From: Acidobacteriota bacterium
GTDB lineage: Bacteria > Acidobacteriota > Terriglobia > Acidiferrales > UBA7541
Direction of reading: 5' to 3'
DNA: 64,000 nt
Assembly: GCA_013289715.1 (NCBI GenBank)
Contig: JABCZJ010000002.1
Location: forward strand, 244,786 to 308,785
Made by a program: the position numbers and the translations under genes
The notes under the pieces: generated by a model
Databases searched by the model: none
Told to the model about the DNA's origin: nothing
Seen by the model: only the letters and a program-made list of their open reading frames with translations
Shown here: piece by piece, positions 35,094 to 44,733 of the stretch
Numbering within the stretch: position 1 is the stretch's first letter
Layout of the letters: each line of letters opens with the position of its first letter

Positions 35094-36772
35094 GATTTCG
35101 CCTCCTGAGGCGCGGGCGATTTTTCCTGCAACTCGCTGAGGCGGCCATAGCTGAGCGGTGAGTTGCGCAGCATGGCGATCAGTACCAGCGCAACGACGCT
35201 CGCCCAGGCCACCAAGTAGAATCCATCGATTAGACTCAGCGTATACGCTTGCAGCCGCAAGCGGCTGCCCATGAGGTCGACCGCCCGGCCTGCGGCGGCG
35301 GGCAATCCGGAGGATTTTGCATACACCCCCGCGGTGAGCGCCCGGATGTTGGCGTCCGTGATCCAGTTCCCGCTCTGCACGTGCAGGCCGAGCAGGTTCG
35401 AGTGCAGCTTTTCCCGCTGCGCCACGAAGTGGCCCATGTAGACTGCGCCGAGTTCCCCGCCAAACAAGCGCACGACGTGGAAGAAGGCGGAAAATGTCAG
35501 GATCCACTGCGGCTTCGATAGTCCTCCAGAAAAAATGCCCTGCAGGATAATCGTCGCAACCAAGCCGACAAACGCAAAGCATTGCCCCAGGCCCATGAGT
35601 AATTCTGTGCGGTAATAATTCGATGCCGACCATGCGCTGGTGAGGTCAGCGTTCAAATAGCACGCAATGGCGATGAACACGAAGCCCGAAGCCATCAGCA
35701 GACGCGAATCAAGTCCCGACAAGAGCAGAAACCCGGCGATAAAGGCGAGGAGAAGCAGGGGAATTGCGCTCCAAACGATTGCCGGCCCAATCTGATCGGC
35801 TTCGAAGCCGTGAAGTCCCAGCGATTGCGGGATCAGAATGATGGTCGCCACAAGAGAAAAACGAAACAAGAACAACCCGATGCCAAGCAGCAACGTGTTC
35901 CACTGGCGGAGATAGGGCATGTCAACCAAAGGGTTGGGACCGCGCAAACGCCGAATCGTCGCCGCCACCAGCAAGAATATGCCGCCGAAGAACAATGCGT
36001 TGAATACTCCGGAACGCCACCAGTCGAGCCTTTCCCCCTGGTCGAAGGCGGCATACAACATCGCGAATCCCGTGCTGCCATAGAGAAAAGCTGCGAAGCT
36101 CGGCGGCGCCGCCGATTTCTTTGGCTCTCCAGCCGCGGGTGCGGGTATCCCGTAATAGATGCAGAGCGCCATCAGCGGCGTAATCACCGCCGAATTCCAG
36201 AACATCCAGTGCCAGGACAGATGGTCTCTGTACCAGCCGTAGAGCGATGGAGCAATGTTTACAGCGCCGTCAACAAAGGTCGCATAGAGCGCGATTGTGA
36301 ATGGAAGGAAGCGAAGAGGAATATTTCGCAGTGCAAAGGTGAGCGTAAGGGGATAGAACGTGCCGGAGGTGAGGCCGGCCAAAACGAGCGCCACAATCAG
36401 CAAGCTGTAATTGTGGATCAGCGGAAGGAAAGCGCAGACCAGCGAAAATGTGGTCGCAGCGTAGAACAGAATTTTCCGCGGTCCCAGCAGGGCTCCCACA
36501 AAAACAGTGAACGGCCCGATGAACATCAACGCAATGTTGTAGGAGCTGCCGATCCAGGCTCCTTCGTCGAAGCTGATTCCCACGTGGCCCTTGAGATCCG
36601 CCAGGCCGAGCGTAATCATGCGGCCGGTGAGCGTGACAATCCCGGCGCCCATGATCACTCCCAGGATTCCGAGCAGCGGACTCTTGGAGAGTTCCGAGGG
36701 CGCTACTGCTGCGAGTCCGTGCGCGATTTGTTCTGGCGGTGGTAAACGTATTGCCGAGGTGGCAGCGGCCAT
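35090..36772 (-). CDS. MFS drug transporter of the EmrB/QacA (DHA2) type
   Basis: A 560-residue inner-membrane transporter with about 14 hydrophobic segments, the number expected for the DHA2 family of proton-driven multidrug exporters. It opens LLGILGVIMGAGIVTLTGRMITLGLADLKG and has FDEGAWIGSSYNIALMFIGP, which matches the EmrB motif with its Asp/Glu pair in the first helices. GGAG lies six bases before the ATG at 36772. It follows the HlyD stop by 12 bases and overlaps the TolC-like start by four, so HlyD, MFS and TolC-like proteins make one operon. Substrates might be toxic organic compounds; nothing in the sequence says which. Confidence 0.92.
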   Translation of the reverse strand: MAAATSAIRLPPPEQIAHGLAAVAPSELSKSPLLGILGVIMGAGIVTLTGRMITLGLADLKGHVGISFDEGAWIGSSYNIALMFIGPFTVFVGALLGPRKILFYAATTFSLVCAFLPLIHNYSLLIVALVLAGLTSGTFYPLTLTFALRNIPLRFLPFTIALYATFVDGAVNIAPSLYGWYRDHLSWHWMFWNSAVITPLMALCIYYGIPAPAAGEPKKSAAPPSFAAFLYGSTGFAMLYAAFDQGERLDWWRSGVFNALFFGGIFLLVAATIRRLRGPNPLVDMPYLRQWNTLLLGIGLFLFRFSLVATIILIPQSLGLHGFEADQIGPAIVWSAIPLLLLAFIAGFLLLSGLDSRLLMASGFVFIAIACYLNADLTSAWSASNYYRTELLMGLGQCFAFVGLVATIILQGIFSGGLSKPQWILTFSAFFHVVRLFGGELGAVYMGHFVAQREKLHSNLLGLHVQSGNWITDANIRALTAGVYAKSSGLPAAAGRAVDLMGSRLRLQAYTLSLIDGFYLVAWASVVALVLIAMLRNSPLSYGRLSELQEKSPAPQEAKS

Positions 36773-36784
36773 CGTGCGCTCCAA

Positions 36785-37975
36785 TTACTGTCTCGTGCGC
36801 ACGGTGGCGACGACGGACAGGCCCGGACGCAAGCTAGCTGCAACGCTCGGATCATCGAGCGCGATTTTCACGGGAATTCTTTGCACCACTTTCGTGTAAT
36901 TGCCGGTGGCATTGTCGGGCGGCAGCAGCGCGAATTGCGAACCGCTGGCAGGTGCGATTTCGAGCACCTTGCCGTGAAACACCCTGCCCGGGTACTCGTC
37001 CACGGCGAGCTCCGCGGCGTCGCCAACCTTCACGTTGGTGAGCTGCGTCTCGCGATAATTCGCCTGCACCCATTTGATCTTGCTGACGAACGAAATCACT
37101 TGCGTTCCCGGAGAGACCAACTGCCCCGGGCGCACTTGCCGTTCGCCCACCGTGCCGTCACCGGGCGCCTCAATCGTTGTATAGCCCAGATTCACTTGCG
37201 CAACGGTGACCGCGGCCTCCTTGGCGTGCAGGTCGGCCACGAGTTGCGCGTCTTGTGATTCCAGCACGGCCTTGGCGCGGCGTTCAGCCTCCGCCGCCAG
37301 TTCATCGCTGCGCAGCAGCGCTTTTGCCTGCTCCAGGTCAGCCTGGCGGCTGGCGAGTTGCGCCGCAAGTCGCTCCTGGTCGGCCACCGCCTGCTCAACT
37401 TTCTGTTGCGTAGTTGACCGTGTCTGCATCAGCGATTCTTGGCGGGTCCGTTCCTGCTTCGTACGCGTCACATCCGCTTGCGCCGCTTCGATGCCGGCCT
37501 GCGCGGCCGTGATCTCCGCATGCGCCTGATCGATACCGGCTAGAGCCCGATCGATCTTCGCGTCTTGCAGGTCACGCTGGCGGCGATTATCTTCGATCGC
37601 AGCCTTGGCTGCTTCCACCGCCGCGCTGGCCTGTGCCACTTGCGCCTTGTAATCATCATCGTCCAGAGCAACGATCAGCTCGCCTTTATGCACTTCCTGG
37701 TAGTCGGAGACTCTCACGTCGCGCACGATGCCGGCGACTTTCGTGCTCAGCGGCGTCAGGTCGCCCCGGACGTAAGCATCATCCGTCACTTGCTCGATGT
37801 GGCCGCCTTCCCATGCATTCCAGTTCCGGGTGATGGTCAACACCACCGCAGCGGCCAGCAGCACCACGAGCAGCGGAGTCCCGTAGGTCTGCCACTTGGG
37901 CTTGGGCTTGGGCTGCTCGGGCGCGTGCGGTGTAACCGCCGCGGGTTCAGGTGCGGGAGCGCTTGCGGCCGCCAT
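36785..37975 (-). CDS. HlyD/EmrA family periplasmic adaptor
   Basis: A 396-residue membrane fusion protein. One N-terminal helix (LLVVLLAAAVVLTITRNW) anchors it; the VTDDAYVRGDLTPLSTKVAGIV segment opens the lipoyl half-domain. A long Ala/Gln-rich coiled coil (about 95-215) follows, then the second lipoyl half (TTIEAPGDGTVGERQVRPGQLVSPGT) and a beta-barrel domain with VQANYRETQLTNVKVGDAAEL. This is the EmrA pattern. AGGAGG lies ten bases before the ATG at 37975. First gene of the operon; the promoter at 38082-38110 fits it. It links the MFS pump to the outer-membrane channel encoded downstream. Confidence 0.92.
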   Translation of the reverse strand: MAAASAPAPEPAAVTPHAPEQPKPKPKWQTYGTPLLVVLLAAAVVLTITRNWNAWEGGHIEQVTDDAYVRGDLTPLSTKVAGIVRDVRVSDYQEVHKGELIVALDDDDYKAQVAQASAAVEAAKAAIEDNRRQRDLQDAKIDRALAGIDQAHAEITAAQAGIEAAQADVTRTKQERTRQESLMQTRSTTQQKVEQAVADQERLAAQLASRQADLEQAKALLRSDELAAEAERRAKAVLESQDAQLVADLHAKEAAVTVAQVNLGYTTIEAPGDGTVGERQVRPGQLVSPGTQVISFVSKIKWVQANYRETQLTNVKVGDAAELAVDEYPGRVFHGKVLEIAPASGSQFALLPPDNATGNYTKVVQRIPVKIALDDPSVAASLRPGLSVVATVRTRQ

Positions 37976-38081
37976 AATTGATACACCTCCTCTATTAGCT
38001 CGGGGTTGAATCAAAGCATCTCGAACCCCAATCGACCCGCTGATGCATCTGCCTGAAAAGGCTGGGTCTTATGATCCTGAG

Positions 38082-38110
38082 GATATACAGAGCTGGCGAG
38101 CGGGTGTCAA
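38082..38110 (-). promoter_or_regulatory. Sigma70-type promoter of the efflux operon
   Basis: On the minus strand a perfect TTGACA (-35) and TATATC (-10) are separated by exactly 17 bases. This lies 107 bases before the HlyD start at 37975. An AACATGTT palindrome touches the -35 box, a place where a repressor could bind. No other comparable site is seen in the divergent region. Confidence 0.7.
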
Positions 38111-38215
38111 CATGTTCTCGGCTGCGCAGATATCAGCAGGGCCGCACCACTTGGGAGCGGCTACGCGGCGTACGGGCGCAAATGTCGCGAAGTAGGATGC
38201 GAAAAGGCCTTAAGT

Positions 38216-41200
38216 GTGAATATAATGCCCGCCATGGCCGCCTCGAGACCAGAATCCGAGCCGTTTAATATTCAGCTTCTCGTGGACTCGATTCCCGCGC
38301 TGATACATACCTCCAGGCCCGACGGATACCTCGACTACTTCAACAAGCCCTGGCTGGAATACCTGGGCGTCACTTTGGACAAAATGGCGGGTTGGAATTG
38401 GACCGCTTACATTCACCCTGAAGACCTTGAAGGAATTGTGGCCAGCTGGCGAGCCTGTCTTGCGAGCGGAGAAATCTTCGAATACGAAACGCGCGTCCGC
38501 CGAGCCAATGGAGAATACCGCTGGATGTTCCACCGCAAGGTGCCACTCCGGGATGAGCGCGGCAACATCGTCAAGTGGTATGGATCGAGTCTGGATATTG
38601 AGGAACGTAAAACTACGGAAGAACAGCTCCGTAAAAACACCTACGCACTGCAACGAAGCGAGTTTTATCTGGCTGAAGGGCAGCGCCTTGGCCACATGGG
38701 AAGCTGGGCCTTCGACCCTAACGGATTCGACTTCTGGTCTCCTGAGCTATTTCGAATGCACGGTCTCGATCCGGCGGGCAAGGCGCCCAGCGTTCAGGAA
38801 TATTTGGGTTTTGTCCATCCGCAGGACCGGCATTCCATGGCAGATCTGATCAACCGACTGGTGGTCGAAGATACGCCCTTCGACGCCACCAAGCGCATCG
38901 TGCGGCCCGATAGTGAGGTCCGCTATATTCGCTGCGTCGGCGTTCCTTTTGTCGCCGGCCAGAACCTCAAAAAGTACGTTGGCAGCGCCATCGACGTTAC
39001 CGAGCACGAGCTCCTGACCCAGGAGCTACGGCGGCGTGAAGCCTACTTGGCGGAAGCACAAAAGCTGAGCCAGACCGGGAGCTGGGCGTGGAACCCTGCG
39101 ACTGGCGAACCTGGTTACTGGTCGGAGGAGTGCTATCGCGTGCTGGGTTTCGACCCAACTGGGCCACCGCCGCGACTCGAATCAATTTTTCAGCGGATCC
39201 AACCACACGACGCTCGGGCCGCGATCCAAGAACAGTTCGAAACAGGAATCCGCGACAAGACGGATTTCGAACTCGACATGAATTTCCTTCACCCCAGCAA
39301 GGGAATCAGGAACATCCGGTCCACCGGTCATGCGGTATTGGACGCACGCGGCGACCTGCGTGAAATAGTGGGTACCGTGATGGACTTGACCGAGCATAAG
39401 CGTGCGGAAGAAACGATCCGGAGAAGCGAAGCTTATCTATCCGAAGCCCAAAGACTAAGTCATACAGGTAGCTTCGGCTGGAAGGTTTCCATTGGGGAGC
39501 TCTTCTGGTCCGACGAAACCTTCCGTATCTTCGAGTACGACCGCTCTGTCCAGCCAACCATCGATTCAGTGGTGCGGCGCGTCCATCCCGAGGACCGCGC
39601 CGATGTCGAAGCAGTCATTCATCGCGCTATGGCGGGCGCACCGGAATTCGAGCATGCCTATCGGTTGTTACTCCCTGACGGGCGAGTGAAGCACGTGCAC
39701 GCCCTAGCTCACGCTTTGCAGGATGCATCCGGCAGGTGCGAGTTTATCGGGGCGGTGACCGATATCACCGCAGCGAAGCGGACGCTAGAGACGCTTCGGG
39801 AGAGCGAGGCATACTTAGCGGAAGCACAGAGGCTCAGTCATACTGGCAGTTGGGCATATGATCCCGCCACAACTAAAACCACGTATATGTCCGAGGAATG
39901 CTTTCGCGTACTGGGTCTTGATCCGAAGGGCGAGATGCTGCCGCTCGAAACAGCTCTGCAACGCATTCATCTGGATGATCGGAAAACAATCGCGGAAAAG
40001 TTCGAGAGAGCAACGCACGAACGGGCGGAGTTCGAGGTCGATTACCGGTACTGTCCTCCCGGGGGCGAGTTCAGAGATATCCACCAGGTAGGCCACCCGG
40101 TTCTCAGCCCATCCGGCGACCTCGCTGAGTTCGTAGGTACCGTGATGGATGTCACCGAGCGCAAGCAGGCCGAGGACAAGATCCGCGAGCAAGAAGCAGA
40201 GCTTCGGCAGATAGTCGACCTGGTGCCTCAACTTATTGCGGTATACGGGCCTAACCGTGAACGCCTCTATGCAAATCGGACCGCGCTCGACTATCTCCGC
40301 ATCAGTCTCGCCGAGTGGCGGCAGGAGACGTTCGCGCACAGTACTCATCCCGACGATTCGGAACGTCTCAAGACCTCTGCGGATCGTGCTTTCTCAAGTG
40401 GCTCTGCGTACGAGGTGGAGTTGCGGCTGCGCAAGCATGATGGAAGCTATCGTTGGTTTCTGGCGCGTTACAACCCGGTGCGCGACGACAAGGGACAGAT
40501 TGCGCGTTGGTATGTGACGGCGACGGATATCGAAGATCGCAAGCAGGCGGAAGACAGGCTTCGTCAGGAAAACGTCGCTCTGCGTGAAGAAATCGACAAG
40601 ACTTCGATGTTCGAAGAGATCGTCGGCACTTCTCCCGCCCTGCGCGGCGTACTTTCTCGCGTGTCCAAGGTCGCTCCCACCGACTCCACGGTTCTCATCA
40701 CCGGAGAAACCGGCACCGGCAAGGAACTCGTTGCCCGCGCCATCCACAGGCGCTCGCGGCGATCTTCGCGCGCTTTTGTCAGCGTCAACTGTGCCGCCAT
40801 TCCGCGCGATTTAATCGCCTCGGAATTATTCGGCCACGAGAAAGGCGCTTTCACCGGTGCGCTGCAACGCCGCGTGGGCAGGTTCGAACTGGCCGAGGGC
40901 GGGACAATTTTCCTGGATGAAGTCGGTGAGCTTCCCACGGAAACTCAGATCGCCCTCTTGCGCGTGTTGCAAGAGCGCGAATTCGATCGCGTCGGCGGCA
41001 GCCGCCCGATCCGCGCCGACGTGCGCGTGATCGCTGCCACCAATCGTGACTTGGAGGCCGCCGTCAACGCCGGGTCCTTTCGTAGTGATTTGTTTTATCG
41101 CCTGAATGTCTTCCCGATGGAGATACCTTCTCTTCGAGAACGACGCGTGGACATTCCTCTGCTGGTCGAATATTTTGTCGATCGCTATGCGCGAAAAGCC

Positions 41201-41584
41201 GGCAAGAACATAAAACGTGTCAGCAAGAAGACCCTGGACTCGCTGCAGTCCTATCCTTGGCCGGGTAACATTCGCGAACTGCAGAACGTCATCGAGCGTT
41301 CCGTGATACTTTGCGAGACAGAGATTTTCTCGATCGAAGAAAACTGGCTACCGCATCAGCCAGCTCCGACGCCGGCCTCGAGACAGCAAGCTGAGCTCCC
41401 TCAGACACTCCTGGTGCAAGAGAAGGAAATGATCGAGACTGCACTGAAAGACACCCGTGGCCGTGTGTCGGGACCCACGGGCGCTGCGGTCAAGTTGGGG
41501 ATACCGAGGTCCACGCTGGAATCCAAGATCCGGTCGCTCAAGATCAACAAGAATAGCTTCAGGCTTATGCCGGGAGCTGGTTGA
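38216..41584 (+). CDS. Six-PAS sigma54-dependent transcriptional activator
   Basis: A 1122-residue enhancer-binding protein without receiver domain. Six PAS/PAC units stand in a row from about residue 15 to 770; four of them begin with a nearly identical helix, xAYLAEAQxLSxTGSW, and end in DxTExK-like caps. They are followed by a sigma54 AAA+ domain with Walker A GETGTGKE near 830, the sigma54-contact loop GAFTGA at 877-882 and Walker B IFLDEV. The C-terminus has a Fis-type helix-turn-helix (GAAVKLGIPRSTLESKIRSL). It senses probably one or several small ligands or redox states in the cytoplasm. The repeated PAS units suggest recent internal duplication. Start uncertain among GTG 38216 and two ATGs within 18 bases. 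It is divergent to the efflux operon, a possible target, though that operon has a sigma70-type promoter. Confidence 0.9.
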   Translation: MNIMPAMAASRPESEPFNIQLLVDSIPALIHTSRPDGYLDYFNKPWLEYLGVTLDKMAGWNWTAYIHPEDLEGIVASWRACLASGEIFEYETRVRRANGEYRWMFHRKVPLRDERGNIVKWYGSSLDIEERKTTEEQLRKNTYALQRSEFYLAEGQRLGHMGSWAFDPNGFDFWSPELFRMHGLDPAGKAPSVQEYLGFVHPQDRHSMADLINRLVVEDTPFDATKRIVRPDSEVRYIRCVGVPFVAGQNLKKYVGSAIDVTEHELLTQELRRREAYLAEAQKLSQTGSWAWNPATGEPGYWSEECYRVLGFDPTGPPPRLESIFQRIQPHDARAAIQEQFETGIRDKTDFELDMNFLHPSKGIRNIRSTGHAVLDARGDLREIVGTVMDLTEHKRAEETIRRSEAYLSEAQRLSHTGSFGWKVSIGELFWSDETFRIFEYDRSVQPTIDSVVRRVHPEDRADVEAVIHRAMAGAPEFEHAYRLLLPDGRVKHVHALAHALQDASGRCEFIGAVTDITAAKRTLETLRESEAYLAEAQRLSHTGSWAYDPATTKTTYMSEECFRVLGLDPKGEMLPLETALQRIHLDDRKTIAEKFERATHERAEFEVDYRYCPPGGEFRDIHQVGHPVLSPSGDLAEFVGTVMDVTERKQAEDKIREQEAELRQIVDLVPQLIAVYGPNRERLYANRTALDYLRISLAEWRQETFAHSTHPDDSERLKTSADRAFSSGSAYEVELRLRKHDGSYRWFLARYNPVRDDKGQIARWYVTATDIEDRKQAEDRLRQENVALREEIDKTSMFEEIVGTSPALRGVLSRVSKVAPTDSTVLITGETGTGKELVARAIHRRSRRSSRAFVSVNCAAIPRDLIASELFGHEKGAFTGALQRRVGRFELAEGGTIFLDEVGELPTETQIALLRVLQEREFDRVGGSRPIRADVRVIAATNRDLEAAVNAGSFRSDLFYRLNVFPMEIPSLRERRVDIPLLVEYFVDRYARKAGKNIKRVSKKTLDSLQSYPWPGNIRELQNVIERSVILCETEIFSIEENWLPHQPAPTPASRQQAELPQTLLVQEKEMIETALKDTRGRVSGPTGAAVKLGIPRSTLESKIRSLKINKNSFRLMPGAG

Positions 41585-41598
41585 GTCTGTGCAATTGG

Positions 41599-43938
41599 TT
41601 AGCGGAGCTTGGCGTACTCGGCTTTGGCTTGCTGGTAGATGGGAATGTCGGGATCGGCGTTCTGCCACAAATCCAAGAAAGTCTCGTAGGACTTCCGTGC
41701 AGCGGCGTCATCGTCCATCATCTGCTGCGCGCGGCCAAGCTGGAGCCAGGCCAAGGGTCCCGTGACATGTCTCACGCTAAAACCGGGATTGTCGATCAGC
41801 TTTTGGAACTGAGCCGCGGCCGATCGGCCATCACCGAGATCCAGATACGCCAGTCCGCGGATGTAGGCGGGGTACAAATAGTCGAATCCCGTAAACGCCA
41901 GATCGTACTTGGCAGTGCCGCGGAGCAGATCGATGGCTGCCGCGGGATCGTGTTGCCGCAGCTTGATCGCGGCCCTGATGGTGGGAGTGAAGTAATGCTG
42001 CACGAGCGTATCCTCCGGCCTTTCCGCGCTGACCTGGTCTGCGAGTCTGCCGGCTTCCGCTTCTCGTCCTGATCGCGCGAGCGCGAGCGCCAGGGCGATC
42101 TTGCCATTGCGATCCAGCGGGCCTCCAGGTCCCTTGTTTTCATAGCCTCGAGCTTGCGCGTCGTTTCCGACTTCGGCATCCTCCAGGGCCGAGAGGATCG
42201 CCCACCAGTCAGCATTGCTGGCCTTCGAGGTCGACCCAAACGCTTGCAGCCGCAGACGCTCGGCGGAGTGAAAGTGACCCTGCTGAATCTCGATCAGGGA
42301 ATGTTCATACAGGAAGTCCTCTCGATAGCTGCCTCGCTCCTCCTCCTGGAGGATCTTCTCGACGTTGTCCCGGTCGCCTGTAGCGAATGCCACAATCAGT
42401 CTCTCCCGCCGGATGAGTGAATTGTCGAATTTAAGGGCGTCCGCTTTGGCGAGCCATGATTTTGCCTCATTGAATCTGCTTGCGAACCTGATGGACTGTA
42501 TGGCGCTACCGAAATAATATGCGCTTGGCCGCAGCCGTGCGACTTCGGCCGCTTCGTCAGCGGCCTGGCCGGGCTGGCCGAGATGCACAAATGCTTCCCT
42601 GAGGTTGGCATGAGCGAACACATCCCGAGGAAAGATCTCTAGGAAACGAAGCACGGAGGAATATTCCTTCTCCCAGTCGCCAATCACAGTACTGTAATAG
42701 TTGATTTCCGCGCCCAACCGGCCTTTCTCGGTCAATCGGTCACGGAGTTGGTACGCGCGCGTGTAGGAAGCCTCCGACAACTCAGTGTTACCCAGGAAAA
42801 GGTAGGACGCGCCCAAGCGCCCATACGCTACGGCAAAGTTTGGATCCAGCTCGACAGCTCGCTGAAAGAGTTTGAGCGCACCCTCAGTGTCGCCGGTTAG
42901 GTAGAGCTTGCCTCCTTGAGTGGCGGACTGTAGCGCCTCGAGCGAAGAGCTAAGCGCCTGTTCCAGCGGCGGATTGAAGCGTGCCACAGAATCCGCGGGC
43001 TCTCCCAGTTTCGCGCGAAGGCGTGCGGCTCTGACTCCCAATTCGTGTACGACCTCATTCCGTTTTCCGATGTCGACCTGCTCTTCGGCCACGGTTGCTC
43101 CTGACCCGCAGTCGAGCGCCCGCATCTGCAAACGGTAGCCATTGCCGGCATCGCCGATCGATTGGGAGATAACCAGCTTGCTGTTGGTCTTGCCGCAGAT
43201 CTGGCGGGCGACCTCGGGCGTCAACTTTGTCGTCGGCGGGAGGTTGAGTTGCGCCAGGGTGCCGAGGACTTTGTCGCTGCCCAGAATGTTCAGATACGGC
43301 GTCTGCTCCATTTCGTAGCGTGAAGCCGTATCTAACGCGTCGTCGAACACCGGATCGCCGGTTTCGTTTTTGACATCGGCGAGGACAATGGTATCCGTCG
43401 CAGAGAGCGTCACTCGGCGGTTGTAACTCCAGTACAACCAGAAGGCCGCAGCGCTAACGATCCACAGCGCGGCCACCGCGAACCATTTGCGCAAGCGGAG
43501 ACGACGAGAGCCTGAATTGGTAACTTTCCCACGGGTTGGAAATTCCACGGGTGGCGCATCGGTTTTCGAGGTTTCGGCCGTAGCCGCCTGCGCCTTGTCA
43601 TGTTTTGCGATACTTGCTGCCTCGGCGACACTGACACGGGCTGTGAACTGGTATCCCTTTCGAGCGATGGTGACGATCAAGCGGGTGTCTTCCGAGTTGT
43701 GATCCAGCGCCTTGCGCAAGTGGGAGATGTATTGCGTCAGGTTCCCTTCTTCTACGATCGTGTCGCCCCACACGGCTTGCAGCAATTCCTCTTTGGTGAC
43801 CACGCGGTTGGGGTTTTGAACGAGAAAGAGCAGAACGTCGAAAGCTTTAGGAGTTAGAGAGACAGCTGAATCCGCGCGAGCAAGCGAGCGTCTCGCTGGA
43901 TCTAGCACAAACTCGCCGAAATGGTACAAGTTGCTCAT
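41599..43938 (-). CDS. OmpR-type winged-helix regulator fused to TPR domain
   Basis: A 779-residue one-component regulator. An N-terminal OmpR/PhoB-type winged helix (residues 1-100, with FGEFVLDPARRSL, LTPKAFDVLLFLVQNPNRVVTKEELLQAVWG and IVTIARKGYQF) is followed by a linker and one transmembrane helix near 150-168 (WFAVAALWIVSAAAFWLYW). A large extracytoplasmic region holds an adenylate-cyclase-like TolB/FlgO-type segment and TPR repeats (for example YGRLGASYLFLGNTELSEASYTRAYQL). This is the CadC-like layout common in Acidobacteria. It probably binds DNA from the membrane in response to an outside signal. It ends 14 bases from the six-PAS gene in convergent orientation. Target genes unknown. 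Confidence 0.9.
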   Translation of the reverse strand: MSNLYHFGEFVLDPARRSLARADSAVSLTPKAFDVLLFLVQNPNRVVTKEELLQAVWGDTIVEEGNLTQYISHLRKALDHNSEDTRLIVTIARKGYQFTARVSVAEAASIAKHDKAQAATAETSKTDAPPVEFPTRGKVTNSGSRRLRLRKWFAVAALWIVSAAAFWLYWSYNRRVTLSATDTIVLADVKNETGDPVFDDALDTASRYEMEQTPYLNILGSDKVLGTLAQLNLPPTTKLTPEVARQICGKTNSKLVISQSIGDAGNGYRLQMRALDCGSGATVAEEQVDIGKRNEVVHELGVRAARLRAKLGEPADSVARFNPPLEQALSSSLEALQSATQGGKLYLTGDTEGALKLFQRAVELDPNFAVAYGRLGASYLFLGNTELSEASYTRAYQLRDRLTEKGRLGAEINYYSTVIGDWEKEYSSVLRFLEIFPRDVFAHANLREAFVHLGQPGQAADEAAEVARLRPSAYYFGSAIQSIRFASRFNEAKSWLAKADALKFDNSLIRRERLIVAFATGDRDNVEKILQEEERGSYREDFLYEHSLIEIQQGHFHSAERLRLQAFGSTSKASNADWWAILSALEDAEVGNDAQARGYENKGPGGPLDRNGKIALALALARSGREAEAGRLADQVSAERPEDTLVQHYFTPTIRAAIKLRQHDPAAAIDLLRGTAKYDLAFTGFDYLYPAYIRGLAYLDLGDGRSAAAQFQKLIDNPGFSVRHVTGPLAWLQLGRAQQMMDDDAAARKSYETFLDLWQNADPDIPIYQQAKAEYAKLR

Positions 43939-44403
43939 AGAAGCCTAGTTAGCTTACAAGCTATTCCGAGTTTTTCATCTTTTTTCAGAGTTGGCTGAAG
44001 GACTTCCCAAAGCCTTACCTTGAGAATACTTCTCGAAATGGCGCAGCTGGGGGCACGAAGCACGCGGCTTGCCACTGAACTCGATCTGCGGGTTGCGGAA
44101 CCTACCGCAGAAGCTGCCAAGGCCAGCGATGAAATGAGGAGGGAAATTGGGGAGGGAAGGAAGGTCGAGGGGCGCTTGTTGGGGGCGATGCGCCCCTAGG
44201 TTCAAGTCTGCTGCCCGCAACAGACGGAAACACAGCAAAACTTCCCAATGCCGAGCAAGTTTGCAAGTGAATGTCGTGCGAGATTTCGCCAATTGGCGAA
44301 CTTTCGCCAGCCAAAAGTACGTCAAGTTCCCAGGAATCATCTGCTTAGGATCGGGCCACTAATTGCTACTTCAGTTCGGCTTGGAATTTCACGTGGAGTT
44401 CAG
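43939..44403. other. Divergent regulatory region
   Basis: Lies between two divergent genes. It contains the possible -24/-12 site at 44353-44366. No gene seen in the rest. Confidence 0.5.
44353..44366 (+). promoter_or_regulatory. Possible sigma54 promoter (partial match)
   Basis: GG at 44353-44354 and GC at 44365-44366 stand 10 bases apart, with TTGCT around the -12 as in the consensus. The -24 half reads GGGCCAC in place of GGCACG, so only its GG is right. It lies 38 bases before the STAS-like start. Confidence 0.4.
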
Positions 44404-44733
44404 ATGCTCAAGATTCAGAGGAAGGCCAATGGAAGGGTCCTGTTTACTCTGAGCGGTCGAATCGAGGCAGAGGATACGGACGAGTTGCGAAGACTCCTCG
44501 AGCTGGAAGGTGCCGGTAGCGACATCGCCTTCGATTTGAAGGACGTAACACTCGTAGACCGCGATGCAGTCAAGTTTCTGACTGATTGCGAAGTAGACAA
44601 CATCGAGCTGGAAAATTGTCCGCCCTACGTCCGTAAATGGATCGGGCAAGAACGTGGGCGACCAAGGCGGAAAAAACGGAATGCCCGCACGGACAAACTG
44701 CAAAATAGGGAGCAAGGCAATGAGCTTGAATAA
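44404..44733 (+). CDS. STAS-like small protein
   Basis: A 109-residue protein whose first 80 residues follow the STAS (anti-sigma-factor-antagonist) pattern: KIQRKANGRVLFTLSGRIEAEDTDELRRLLE, then DIAFDLKDVTLVDRDAVKFL. In true antagonists a Ser/Thr is phosphorylated near that second motif; here it reads VDRDAV, so phosphorylation seems unlikely. The last 30 residues are very basic. GGAG lies eight bases before the ATG. The end overlaps the start of the sigma54 activator by 14 bases, so both proteins are probably made together and may work together, for example the STAS protein restraining or sensing for the activator, which has no sensor domain. Confidence 0.75.
   Translation: MLKIQRKANGRVLFTLSGRIEAEDTDELRRLLELEGAGSDIAFDLKDVTLVDRDAVKFLTDCEVDNIELENCPPYVRKWIGQERGRPRRKKRNARTDKLQNREQGNELE

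Noticed and set aside
35094..35633. N-terminal extension of the TolC-like protein into the MFS gene
   Set aside because: It overlaps the MFS coding sequence in another frame and has no export features; the ATG at 35093 begins a signal peptide.
44044..44080. Sigma54-like GGCAC near 44050 upstream of the STAS-like gene
   Set aside because: The -12 half is CACGC and not TTGC, so only spacing fits; the site at 44353 is better.
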